Assembly: GCF_003313395.1 (NCBI RefSeq)
Contig: NZ_QNFZ01000109.1
Coordinates: 1 to 39,818 of the forward strand
DNA from: Nonomuraea lactucae
GTDB lineage: Bacteria; Actinomycetota; Actinomycetes; Streptosporangiales; Streptosporangiaceae
Direction of reading: 5' to 3'
Length of the DNA stretch: 39,818 bases
The notes beneath the pieces were generated by a model, which was given only the letters and a program-made list of their open reading frames with translations, was not told the origin of the DNA and searched no databases. The position numbers were made by a program, and so were the translations under genes. This document shows, one piece after another, positions 1 to 7,822 of the stretch (positions within the stretch are counted from its first letter, which is position 1; every line of letters begins with the position of its first letter).

Positions 1-1518
1 CAGGCCGCCGCCGAAGCCCTCCCGCCGCGGCTGCGCCCCATCGTCGGCCGGGTGGCCTGGCCCGCGGCCCGCCGCGCGAGGCTCGTGGTGCGCAAGTTCG
101 GCATGCGGGTGATCAGGGCGCCGTGGAACGAGGCCAAGGAGCACTGGGACGAGGGCCGGGTCAGCACGGCCGCCCAGGTGCTCGAAGCGCACACCAAATA
201 CCCCTTCGTCAAGCGCCGGGCCGCCTACTACCGCGGCGAGCTGGCCGCGATCAGCCCCGACCCCATCCCGCCCAGGCCCGCGGTGGCCGTCGGGGAGCGG
301 GTCGAGGGCCGGGTGCTCCACTGCGTCACCAACGCCCTGCCGTACACACAGGCCGGCTACACCGTCAGGACCCACCGCATCGTCACCGCGCAGAAGGCCG
401 CCGGGCTCGACCCGCGCGTGGTGACCAGCTGGGGGTGGCCGATGTTCCAGGGCCACGCGGACGCGACGCCGTACGAGGAGATCGACGGCATCCCCTACCA
501 CCGGCTGCTGCCCGACGGCCGCGGCGAGATGCCGTTCGAGATGCGCGGCCGGATGATCAAGGGCGCCGAGGCGGTCACCAGGCTGGTCGCCGAGTTGCGG
601 CCCCAGGTGCTGCACGCCGCCACCGACCACCGCAACGGCTCCGTGGCGCACGCCGTACGCGACCGGACGGGCACGCCGTACGTGTACGAGGTACGCGGCT
701 TCCTGGAGGAGACCTGGGCCTCGCGCAACCCTGTCCGGGTCGGCAGCGAGCGGCACGTGCTGCAGCGCGAGCGCGAGGCGTTCCTGATGCGCGAGGCCGA
801 CGCGGTCGTCACGCTGGCCGAGACGATGGCCGCGGAGATCGTCGAGCGGGGGGTGCCGAGGGAGCGGATCTTCCTGGCGCCCAACGCCGTGGACGACTCG
901 CTGCTGTCGGCCCGATACGACGGCCGGTCGTTCAGGCGGGCCATGGGCATCGGGGCGGACGAGGTCGTGGTCGGCTCGGTGTCCAGCATCGTGGCCTACG
1001 AGGGCTTCGCGACGCTGCTGCGGGCGGCGGCGCTGCTGCGCGACCAGGGGACGCCGGTGCGGGTGCTCATCGTGGGCGACGGCACCGAGCGCGACAACCT
1101 GCTGCAGCTCGTCGAGGAGCTCGCCCTCGCCGATGCCGTCCTCCCGGGCCGGGTCGGCCCCGACGAGGCCCTGCAGGCGCAGGAGGCCATCGACATCTTC
1201 GCCTGCCCCCGCGAGGACCTGCGCGTGTGCCGGCTGGTCACCCCGCTGAAGCCGGTCGAGGCGATGGCGCTCGGCAAGCCGGTCGTGCTCAGCGACCTGC
1301 CCGCCCTTTCGGAGCTCGTGGGCTCCGACGGCGCCGGGCTGCTGGTGCCGCCCGGCGATCCGGCCGAGCTGGCCAAGGCCATCGCCGGGCTGCGGGACGA
1401 CCCCGCCAGGCGCGCCGAGATGGGCGAGGCCGGACGGGCCGAGGTCGCGGCCAAGCGCACATGGAGTCGCGTGGCCCAGACTTACCGATCTCTGTACCAG
1501 AGCCTTGCCGAACGATGA
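1..1518 (+). CDS. GT4 glycosyltransferase, 5'-partial
   Basis: The frame is open from base 1, so the N-terminus lies outside the window; GTG at 52 is only the first possible internal start. About 505 residues are visible. The protein has the GT-B layout of family 4 retaining glycosyltransferases: an N-terminal acceptor half with a glycine/aromatic loop (NALPYTQAGY, about residues 110-120), then a donor half with PNAVD (about 294-298) and the nucleotide-sugar segment EAMALGKPVVLSD (about 420-432), followed by the usual GLLVPPGDP stretch. It should transfer a sugar from a nucleotide donor at the cytoplasmic membrane face. The next genes (sugar dehydrogenase, second GT4) suggest assembly of an acidic surface polysaccharide or glycolipid. 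Donor and acceptor cannot be read from sequence. Confidence 0.88.
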   Translation, partial: QAAAEALPPRLRPIVGRVAWPAARRARLVVRKFGMRVIRAPWNEAKEHWDEGRVSTAAQVLEAHTKYPFVKRRAAYYRGELAAISPDPIPPRPAVAVGERVEGRVLHCVTNALPYTQAGYTVRTHRIVTAQKAAGLDPRVVTSWGWPMFQGHADATPYEEIDGIPYHRLLPDGRGEMPFEMRGRMIKGAEAVTRLVAELRPQVLHAATDHRNGSVAHAVRDRTGTPYVYEVRGFLEETWASRNPVRVGSERHVLQREREAFLMREADAVVTLAETMAAEIVERGVPRERIFLAPNAVDDSLLSARYDGRSFRRAMGIGADEVVVGSVSSIVAYEGFATLLRAAALLRDQGTPVRVLIVGDGTERDNLLQLVEELALADAVLPGRVGPDEALQAQEAIDIFACPREDLRVCRLVTPLKPVEAMALGKPVVLSDLPALSELVGSDGAGLLVPPGDPAELAKAIAGLRDDPARRAEMGEAGRAEVAAKRTWSRVAQTYRSLYQSLAER

Positions 1519-1633
1519 CCTCCCGATTGGCTGTCTGTTCTGACTGGTTCGGTCGCATTAGACGTGAGCTAGGTGGACTTGAGATAACCTTTGCGACCAT
1601 GAAGTGTTGTTTCCCGGTTTCAAAGGCACTGCT

Positions 1634-2896
1634 GTGACAGAAATCGACTTGGCTGTCATCGGCCTCGGGTACGTCGGCATGCCGCTCGCCAAGGAGGCGG
1701 TGGCCGCGGGCCTGAAGGTCGTCGGCGTGGACGTGGACCCCACGAAGGTCGACGCGCTCAACGCCGGGCAGTCCTACATCGATGACCTGTCCGACGCCGA
1801 CCTCGAGCACATGCTGGCCAGCGGGTTCAGCGCCACGCTCGACGAGTCCGTGCTGTCCCGGAGCAACACGATCGTCATCTGCGTGCCGACCCCCCTCGAC
1901 GAGGACCACCGCCCCGACCTGTCCGCGGTGGAGGGCGCGACCCGGACCGTGGCCCGCAACCTGACCAGGGGCACGCTCGTCGTGCTCGAGTCGACCACCT
2001 GGCCCGGCACCACCGACGAGGTGGCCCGCCCCTTGCTGGAGACCTCCGGCCTGGCGGCCGGTGAGGACTTCCACCTCGCCTTCTCGCCCGAGCGCATCGA
2101 CCCGGGCAACCCCAAGTTCGGGCTGCGCAACACCCCCAAGGTCGTCGGCGGCTACACCCTGACCTGCCGTGACCGGGCGACCGCCTTCTACGGCCGGTTC
2201 ATCGAGCAGGTCGTGCCCGTCAGCGGCACCCGCGAGGCCGAGATGGCCAAGCTGCTCGAGAACACCTACCGCCACGTCAACATCGCCCTCGTCAACGAGA
2301 TGGCGATCTTCTGCGACGAGCTCGGCATCGACCTGTGGGAGTCGATCGAGGCCGCGGCCACCAAGCCGTTCGGCTTCCAGAAGTTCCTGCCCGGTCCGGG
2401 GGTGGGCGGGCACTGCATCCCCGTCGACCCGTCGTACCTGTCGTACACGGTGCGCAAGCTCGGCTACCCGTTCAGGTTCGTCGAGCTGGCCCAGGAGATC
2501 AACGAGCGGATGCCGAGTTATGTGGTGGCCCGCGTCCAGCGACTGCTGAACCGGCATAAAAAACCCGTGAACGGTGCGAAAGTCGTTATGCTCGGCGTCA
2601 CCTACAAACCAGACATCGCCGACGAGCGCGAGACGCCGGCCCTCCCCGTGGCGCGTGCGCTGCTGGAACTGGGGGCGGAGCTCTCGTTCGCGGACCCGTA
2701 TGTCAAGGAGTGGTCGGTTGACGGCACACCCGTGCCGCGTGAAGAGGATCTGGCCGAGGCCGTGGTCGGCGCCGACGTGACGCTGCTGCTGCAGCAGCAC
2801 GCCGCGTTCGACCTGGACATGGTCGAGGCGAAGGCCAGGCTCGTGCTCGACACCCGCGGCGTGCTCGCCGAGGGTGAACGCGTCGAGCGGCTGTAG
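1634..2896 (+). CDS. UDP-glucose/UDP-ManNAc 6-dehydrogenase family
   Basis: NAD-dependent nucleotide-sugar dehydrogenase that oxidises C6 of a UDP- or GDP-sugar to the uronic acid in two steps. Seen: N-terminal Rossmann motif GLGYVG (residues 10-15), a central dimerisation helix region, and the active-site segment GPGVGGHCIPVD with catalytic Cys261, then a C-terminal UDP-binding domain. The full 420 aa matches the family. The GPGVGGHCIPVDP form and the FGFQKFLPG stretch resemble the WecC/UDP-ManNAc branch, but UDP-glucose cannot be excluded. GTG 1634 is chosen because AAAGG lies 7 nt upstream and the protein then begins just before the Rossmann strand; GTG 1604 is an alternative. A possible promoter is TTAGAC (1558-1563), 17 nt, GAGATA (1581-1586). 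It likely supplies uronic-acid donor to the flanking glycosyltransferases. Confidence 0.9.
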   Translation: MTEIDLAVIGLGYVGMPLAKEAVAAGLKVVGVDVDPTKVDALNAGQSYIDDLSDADLEHMLASGFSATLDESVLSRSNTIVICVPTPLDEDHRPDLSAVEGATRTVARNLTRGTLVVLESTTWPGTTDEVARPLLETSGLAAGEDFHLAFSPERIDPGNPKFGLRNTPKVVGGYTLTCRDRATAFYGRFIEQVVPVSGTREAEMAKLLENTYRHVNIALVNEMAIFCDELGIDLWESIEAAATKPFGFQKFLPGPGVGGHCIPVDPSYLSYTVRKLGYPFRFVELAQEINERMPSYVVARVQRLLNRHKKPVNGAKVVMLGVTYKPDIADERETPALPVARALLELGAELSFADPYVKEWSVDGTPVPREEDLAEAVVGADVTLLLQQHAAFDLDMVEAKARLVLDTRGVLAEGERVERL

Positions 2897-2915
2897 CGAC
2901 GGAGGGCTGCGCGCA

Positions 2916-4004
2916 GTGCACGTGCTCGTCATGACGGTGGTGCATAACCCCGAGGACGCCAGGATCCTGCACCGGCAGATCCGCGCCCTCGTGGACGCCG
3001 GTCATGAGGTCACGTACGCCGCGTCCTTCACCGCCCACGGCGTCGTGCCCCGGCCGTGGGTCACCGGCGTGGACCTGCCCAGGGCCGCGCAGCGCAGGCG
3101 CCTGTCCGCCGTCTGGGCGGCCCGCAGGCTGTTCAAGAGGATGCGCGGCGAGGTCGACCTCGTGCTGGTGCACGACCCGGAGCTGCTGTTCGCGGTCTGG
3201 GGCGTGCGCAACAGCCCGCCCGTGGTCTGGGACGTGCACGAGGACACCCCGGCGACGCTCTCGCTCAAGCCGTGGCTGCCGTCGGTGCTGCGCCCGCCCG
3301 CCCGCTTCCTCGCCCGCCTGCTGGAGAGCACGGCCGAGCGCAAGATGCACCTGCTGCTGGCCGAGACCGCCTACGCGGGCAGGTTCAAGCACGCCCACCT
3401 CATCGTGCCGAACGAGACGTGGGTCCCCGACTCGGTCACGCCGCCCGGTGACGACAGGGTGGTCTACCTCGGCTGGCTGTCCCGGGCCCGGGGCGTCCTG
3501 GAGGCCGTCGAGGTGGCCCGGCTGCTCCAGCCGTACCGGGTGGCCGTGGAGCTGATCGGCTACGCCGACCCGCAGAGCCGCCCGCTGCTCAACCAGGCCG
3601 TCACCGAGGGCCTGCTGGAGTGGCGCGACTTCATGCCGAACGACGAGGCGCTCAAGCGGCTCGACGGCGCGCTCGCCGGCCTGTCCCTGCTGCACGACGA
3701 GCCGAACTACCGGCACTCGATGCCCACGAAGATCGTGGAGTACATGGCGCACGGCATCCCCGTGATCACCACGCCGTCCCCCCGCGCCGTCGAACTGGTC
3801 GAGCGCTACGAGAGCGGCCTCGTGGTGCCCTGGGAGGACCCCAAGGCCGTGGCCCAGGCCGTGCTCACCCTCCGCGACGACGTACGGGAGCGCAGGGCGC
3901 AGGGCGCGCGCGGCTACGCGGCCGCCCGCGCCAACCACCACTGGCCCAACTCGGCCAAGCGCTTCGTCGCCCAGCTGGAGTCCTGGGCCGGAATCCGGAA
4001 GTAG
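2916..4004 (+). CDS. GT4-type glycosyltransferase
   Basis: 362-residue GT-B glycosyltransferase. The N-terminal half begins with a beta strand followed by EDARILHRQ and a VHDPELL segment (about residues 87-93). The C-terminal half has YLGWLSRARG, then the conserved donor-site run SMPTKIVEYMAHGIPVITT (about 268-286). GTG 2916 is preceded by GGAGGG at 2901-2906 with 9 nt spacing, which decides the start over the upstream in-frame codon at 2874. It lies 19 nt after the dehydrogenase stop, so the two are almost certainly co-transcribed. It is predicted to add a further sugar to the product of the first glycosyltransferase. Substrate is unknown. Confidence 0.86.
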   Translation: MHVLVMTVVHNPEDARILHRQIRALVDAGHEVTYAASFTAHGVVPRPWVTGVDLPRAAQRRRLSAVWAARRLFKRMRGEVDLVLVHDPELLFAVWGVRNSPPVVWDVHEDTPATLSLKPWLPSVLRPPARFLARLLESTAERKMHLLLAETAYAGRFKHAHLIVPNETWVPDSVTPPGDDRVVYLGWLSRARGVLEAVEVARLLQPYRVAVELIGYADPQSRPLLNQAVTEGLLEWRDFMPNDEALKRLDGALAGLSLLHDEPNYRHSMPTKIVEYMAHGIPVITTPSPRAVELVERYESGLVVPWEDPKAVAQAVLTLRDDVRERRAQGARGYAAARANHHWPNSAKRFVAQLESWAGIRK

Positions 4005-4035
4005 CGGCTTAAATCCCCGCGGACCCAGAGGGCGG

Positions 4036-4041
4036 TAGGTT
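4036..4041 (+). promoter_or_regulatory. -10 element TAGGTT, leaderless start at 4048
   Basis: TAGGTT ends 6 nt before GTG 4048 and no Shine-Dalgarno lies between, so the transcript probably starts at or next to the start codon. No convincing -35 is visible. This suggests the DUF4434-like gene has its own promoter besides read-through from the glycosyltransferases. Confidence 0.5.
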
Positions 4042-4047
4042 CCTATA

Positions 4048-5835
4048 GTGCGCTGGCTCTTCGCGCTGCTCGGTGCGGCCGTCCTGGCAGCCGTGGCGGC
4101 AGTCGTCCTCGTCCTGCCCTCCGGCCGGCCCGCCGAGAAGGTCAGCCGGCGGGCCACCCCCACCCCCAATCCCACGCAGCCCACCCCGCAGGTGACCGGG
4201 TTCACCGATCCGTGCGGCACCTACGACACCGGCGAGAAGTTCCCGTACGCCGTGACCGGCTACTGGATCACGCCGCAGTCCAACCGCTGCACGTGGCGCA
4301 AGCAGCTCCAGGAGATCCACAGCGTCGGGGGCGACACGGTCATCAGGATCGGCTACGGCCTGCAATACCGCTCCGTCGACGACGACGGCCAGATCCTGGC
4401 CAAGGACGGCACCCGCGACCCGCTCTACAAGGACTGCGTGGAGGACGGGCTCACCTGCCACGACGCGGCCGAGCGCGACCTGAAGCGGGCCCACCCCGGC
4501 AACCGGGTGGCCCGCACGTACGTCTACCGCACCGACGAGGCGTTCGGTCCCGACCTGTTCCGCTGCGCCCAGATCGAACGGCGCATCCCGGCGGGCAAGC
4601 GCGTCTACTACCGGGTGCTGGCGCCCATGGACGGCTCCGACCCCGCCAGCTGTGATTTCAGCATCCCCAGGCCGTACGACCTGATCGTCATCGCGGGCGC
4701 GGCCAGCGACAGCCTGACCGAGCTGCTCGACCTGGGCGACAGGTTCGGCCTGCGCGTCTTCCCGGCGCTGCCGCTCGCCCCGCGCGACCCCAAGACGCCC
4801 ATCAAGGCCAACAGGGACCACATCCACACGCTCACCACGCTGACCCGCCGCATCCTGCAGGACTACGGGGTGCGCTTCGCCGACCGGGCCTCGCTCGGCG
4901 GCGTCTACCAGCCGTTCGAGGTGCAGATGGGCGCGACCCTCGCGTCCAACCCCACCCTGGAGGTCTACGCCGGCCAGCACGTCATCGTCGAGCAGGAGCT
5001 GCCCGGCAAGCCCATCCTGATCAGCCCCTACCTCGACGCGCGCAGGCGGGTCCCGTTCGGCCAGACGCCCGCGCAGGTCGCCGAGGGCTTCAAGGCGCTC
5101 GTCAAGACCGGAGTCGGCATCATCGCGCCGCAGGACAGCCGGGGCACCGGCAAGGTCGGCCTGTTCTGGCCGGACGAGCGCGACGCGGAGGTGGACGAGC
5201 CGCTGCGCCCCGTCGTGGGGGAGACGACGTACGGCACCGCCTACCACGGCTCCACGCGCGACTACTACCGCGAGATGGCGCTGGCCCGCGAGGAGATGCT
5301 GCGCGCGGGGCACGAGGTGGAGCTCTGGGCGAACGTCGAGGCGTTCGAACCGTCCGGCGACCGGCCGTGCGCCGCCCAGGGCACGCGCGGCAAGACCGAC
5401 AAGAGGCGGCTCGACCAGGCGGTCACCATGGCCGGCCGGTACGTCCAGAAGATCGTCTCCTACATGTGGAGCGACTTCATGACCTGCGGCTCGCCGTCCC
5501 TGGAGCAGGAGGTCATGAAGGACTGGCGGCGGCCCATCGCGGTCGACGCCATCCGGCGCGGGCGCGACGTCCAGGACGGGATCGAGGTGCGCGGCTACAA
5601 CCTCGAGGACGGCACCGTCACCGTGCGGTGGCCGGGCGGGGCCAAGGAGCTCGTGGTGGCCACCACGGGCTGGCTGGACGAGGACCCGCTGGAGGAGCTG
5701 CCGGACGGCATGCAGACGGCCTGGGTGCCGTTCGACTGGGGGCAGGTGCCGCCCGGTGGGTGGATCCAGGTGGGCGTGCGCATCCCCTCAGGGCAGGAGA
5801 CCACCTCACCCCTCCACGTGCGCATCACCGCGTGA
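4048..5835 (+). CDS. Membrane-anchored DUF4434-like protein
   Basis: 595 aa. Residues 1-25 form an uncleaved-looking signal anchor (RWLFALLGAAVLAAVAAVVL) followed by a Pro/Thr-rich linker (about 35-50), so the body is extracellular. The body resembles DUF4434/TIM-barrel glycosidase-like proteins: GYWITPQ near the start, an ordered run of beta-strand/acidic motifs (TVIRIGYG, GGVYQPFEVQ, ISPYLDAR, GIIAPQDS, VELWANVEAFEP), and a C-terminal beta-sandwich-like segment of about 100 aa. The acidic residues in VYQPFE and NVEAFE sit where catalytic acids would be expected. This assignment is an inference, and no activity is proven for the family. It lies 43 nt after the glycosyltransferase and may trim or bind the exported glycan. 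Confidence 0.6.
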   Translation: MRWLFALLGAAVLAAVAAVVLVLPSGRPAEKVSRRATPTPNPTQPTPQVTGFTDPCGTYDTGEKFPYAVTGYWITPQSNRCTWRKQLQEIHSVGGDTVIRIGYGLQYRSVDDDGQILAKDGTRDPLYKDCVEDGLTCHDAAERDLKRAHPGNRVARTYVYRTDEAFGPDLFRCAQIERRIPAGKRVYYRVLAPMDGSDPASCDFSIPRPYDLIVIAGAASDSLTELLDLGDRFGLRVFPALPLAPRDPKTPIKANRDHIHTLTTLTRRILQDYGVRFADRASLGGVYQPFEVQMGATLASNPTLEVYAGQHVIVEQELPGKPILISPYLDARRRVPFGQTPAQVAEGFKALVKTGVGIIAPQDSRGTGKVGLFWPDERDAEVDEPLRPVVGETTYGTAYHGSTRDYYREMALAREEMLRAGHEVELWANVEAFEPSGDRPCAAQGTRGKTDKRRLDQAVTMAGRYVQKIVSYMWSDFMTCGSPSLEQEVMKDWRRPIAVDAIRRGRDVQDGIEVRGYNLEDGTVTVRWPGGAKELVVATTGWLDEDPLEELPDGMQTAWVPFDWGQVPPGGWIQVGVRIPSGQETTSPLHVRITA

Positions 5836-5845
5836 CCCCCCTCAA

Positions 5846-5891
5846 TGATCACGTGCCATCCTTCCCACCGCGACGCGTCGGTGATCACGTG
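5846..5891. promoter_or_regulatory. Paired TGATCACGTG sites, candidate operator
   Basis: The 10-mer TGATCACGTG occurs exactly twice in the 98-bp gap before the NrtR-like gene, at 5846-5855 and 5882-5891, 36 bp apart. Each contains overlapping palindromes TGATCA and CACGTG. Position just upstream of the promoter of a transcription-factor gene suggests autoregulation; this is inference. Confidence 0.5.
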
Positions 5892-5920
5892 ACGCCGTCC
5901 CCGGCGGCGTCCGCTGCGTG

Positions 5921-5926
5921 TAACGT
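5921..5926 (+). promoter_or_regulatory. -10 element TAACGT, leaderless start at 5934
   Basis: TAACGT ends 7 nt before ATG 5934, with no Shine-Dalgarno in between. The second TGATCACGTG repeat lies 29 bp upstream, in the -35 to -45 region of such a promoter, where a bound repressor would block polymerase. Confidence 0.5.
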
Positions 5927-5933
5927 GCCTGAC

Positions 5934-6599
5934 ATGGTTCCGAGCGTCCCGGTCAGCGTCGACCTGGTCGTGCTCACCGTGCGGTGCCAGGCGCTGTGCG
6001 CGCTCGTGTGGCGCCGCGACAACCCGCCGTTCCTGCGGCGCTGGTCGCTGCCGGGCGGCTTCGTCCAGCTCGACGAGGACCTGCCCGCCGCCGCCCAGCG
6101 CATCCTGAGCGAGCGCGCCGGCCTTCCCGGTGCCCCCGTGCACCTGGAGCAGCTCCAGACCTACGGCTACCCCGACCGTGACCCGCGCCAGCGAGTCGTC
6201 AGCGTCGCCTACCTCGGCCTCGCCCCCGACCTGCCCGCCTCCGAGAAGGCCCACATGAGCTGGCAGCCTGCCGGCGAGCTGGCCGCGATGGCCTTCGACC
6301 ACCGGCGCATCATGCTCGACGGCATCGAGCGGGCCCGGGCCAAGCTCGAATACACCTCGCTGGGGGCCGCGTTCTGCCCTCCGGAGTTCACGGTGGCCGA
6401 CCTGCGCAGGGTCTACGAGATCGTCTGGGGCCGCCCGCTGGATCCGCGCAACTTCCACCGCAAGGTCACCAAGGCCGAGGGCTTCCTGGTGGAGGCGGGG
6501 GCCACGACCACCCGCGACGGCGGGCGCCCCGCCAAGCTCTTCCGCCGCGGCCCCGCCGAGCTGCTTCATCCGCCGATGCTCCGCTCGCTCAAGGAGTGA
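5934..6599 (+). CDS. NrtR-like Nudix/winged-helix regulator
   Basis: 221 aa with the two-part build of NrtR: an N-terminal Nudix domain (about residues 1-140) and a C-terminal winged helix (about 150-221, FTVADLRRVYEIVWG and NFHRKVTKAEGFL). The Nudix box keeps the leading GFVQLDE but ends RILSERAGL instead of the catalytic RE-x-x-EE pattern. Loss of those acids is typical of NrtR proteins, whose Nudix domain senses ADP-ribose or an NAD-related ligand rather than hydrolysing it. ATG 5934 gives a protein that starts at the domain; the frame is open much further upstream but only inside the previous gene. No NAD genes are adjacent, so targets are unknown. The paired sites upstream are candidate operators. 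Confidence 0.82.
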   Translation: MVPSVPVSVDLVVLTVRCQALCALVWRRDNPPFLRRWSLPGGFVQLDEDLPAAAQRILSERAGLPGAPVHLEQLQTYGYPDRDPRQRVVSVAYLGLAPDLPASEKAHMSWQPAGELAAMAFDHRRIMLDGIERARAKLEYTSLGAAFCPPEFTVADLRRVYEIVWGRPLDPRNFHRKVTKAEGFLVEAGATTTRDGGRPAKLFRRGPAELLHPPMLRSLKE

Positions 6600-6638
6600 C
6601 CGGGGGACACAGGTGATGCCCCGGCCAGCGGATACTCC

Positions 6639-6644
6639 TAGAGT
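6639..6644 (+). promoter_or_regulatory. -10 element TAGAGT, leaderless start at 6651
   Basis: TAGAGT ends 6 nt before ATG 6651 and no Shine-Dalgarno intervenes. No clear -35 is seen. Confidence 0.5.
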
Positions 6645-6650
6645 TAGGCC

Positions 6651-7709
6651 ATGCCTCGTTTCCGCGCGATCCTGGACACCATGCCGGCCTACAAGCCGGG
6701 CAAGGCCGTGGCCGCCGCCGACGGCCGGTCCTACAAGCTCTCCTCCAACGAGTCGCCCTACGACCCGCTGCCCTCGGTGGTCGAGGCCATCGCCGAAGGA
6801 GCGCGCCAGATCAACCGCTACCCCGACCCGGGCGCGATCCGCCTGACCGAGGCCATCGCCGAGCGCCACGGCGTGCCCGACTCCCACATCGCGCTCGGCG
6901 CCGGCTCGGTCACCGTGGCCCAGGAGCTGTTCGAGACCGTGGGGGAGCCGGACGCCGAGGTGATCTACGCCTGGCGCTCCTTCGAGGCATATCCCCTCCT
7001 GGCCGACCTGGCCGGCGTGCGGTCCGTCCAGGTGCCGCTGGCCGGCGAGGACCACGACCTCGACGCCATGGCCGAGGCGATCACCGACCGGACCCGCATG
7101 GTGTTCGTGTGCAATCCCAACAACCCCACCGGCACCTCCATCCGCCGCGCCAGGCTGGAGTCCTTCCTCGACCGGGTTCCCGGCGACGTGCTGGTGGTGC
7201 TCGACGAGGCCTACCGCGAGTACGTCCGCGACGAGGACGTGCCCGACGGGCTCACCCTCTACCGCGACCGGCCGAACGTCTGCGTGCTGCGCACCTTCTC
7301 CAAGGCGTACGGGCTGGCGGGGCTGCGGGTCGGCTACCTGATCGGGCACGAACCGGTGGCCACGGCCGTCCGCAAGACGATCATCCCGTTCGCCGTCAAC
7401 CACCTCGCCCAGGTCGCCGCCATCGCCTCCCTGAAGGCCGAGGACGAGCTGCTGGAGCGGGTCGACAGGGTGGTCAAGGAGCGCACCCGCGTCCGCGAGA
7501 CGCTCATCGCCCAGGGCTGGACCGTCCCGCCCACGGAGGCCAACTTCGTCTGGCTCCGCCTCGGCGAGCGCACCATGGACTTCGCGGCGGCCTGCGCGGT
7601 GGAGGGCGTGGCGGTCCGGCCGTTCGCGGGCGAGGGGGCACGCGTCAGCATCGGCGACCCGGAGGCCAACGACGCCTTCCTGACGGCCGCGGCGGCCTTC
7701 GCCGAGTAA
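6651..7709 (+). CDS. hisC: HisC-like PLP aminotransferase
   Basis: 352-residue fold-type I PLP enzyme of the histidinol-phosphate aminotransferase family. Seen: [13 protein letters not shown] near the N-terminus (phosphate/substrate entry), CNPNNPTGT (about residues 153-161), DEAYREY (about 185-191, the PLP-ring Asp) and the Schiff-base lysine in [16 protein letters not shown] (about 212-227). Family members transaminate histidinol phosphate or aromatic 2-oxo acids. No other his gene is nearby, so this may be a second HisC/aromatic transaminase copy rather than the his-operon enzyme. It is a single gene with an apparently leaderless start. Confidence 0.85.
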   Translation: MPRFRAILDTMPAYKPGKAVAAADGRSYKLSSNESPYDPLPSVVEAIAEGARQINRYPDPGAIRLTEAIAERHGVPDSHIALGAGSVTVAQELFETVGEPDAEVIYAWRSFEAYPLLADLAGVRSVQVPLAGEDHDLDAMAEAITDRTRMVFVCNPNNPTGTSIRRARLESFLDRVPGDVLVVLDEAYREYVRDEDVPDGLTLYRDRPNVCVLRTFSKAYGLAGLRVGYLIGHEPVATAVRKTIIPFAVNHLAQVAAIASLKAEDELLERVDRVVKERTRVRETLIAQGWTVPPTEANFVWLRLGERTMDFAAACAVEGVAVRPFAGEGARVSIGDPEANDAFLTAAAAFAE

Positions 7710-7715
7710 CGCCCG

Positions 7716-7762
7716 CCCCGGCACCCGTCCACGCCCCTCCCGGCACCCGTCCACGCCCGTCC
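7716..7762. repeat. Short tandem repeat, CGGCACCCGTCCACGCCC x2
   Basis: The 3' gap between the convergent aminotransferase and EamA genes holds two adjacent near-identical copies of an 18-19 bp C-rich unit, followed by degenerate CCCG runs. No coding function is seen. Confidence 0.45.
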
Positions 7763-7822
7763 CGGCTTTCGCCCGTGCCCGCTGCCGCCCAGGTTCGCCC
7801 GGGGTCCGCGCAGGAGAGGTGG

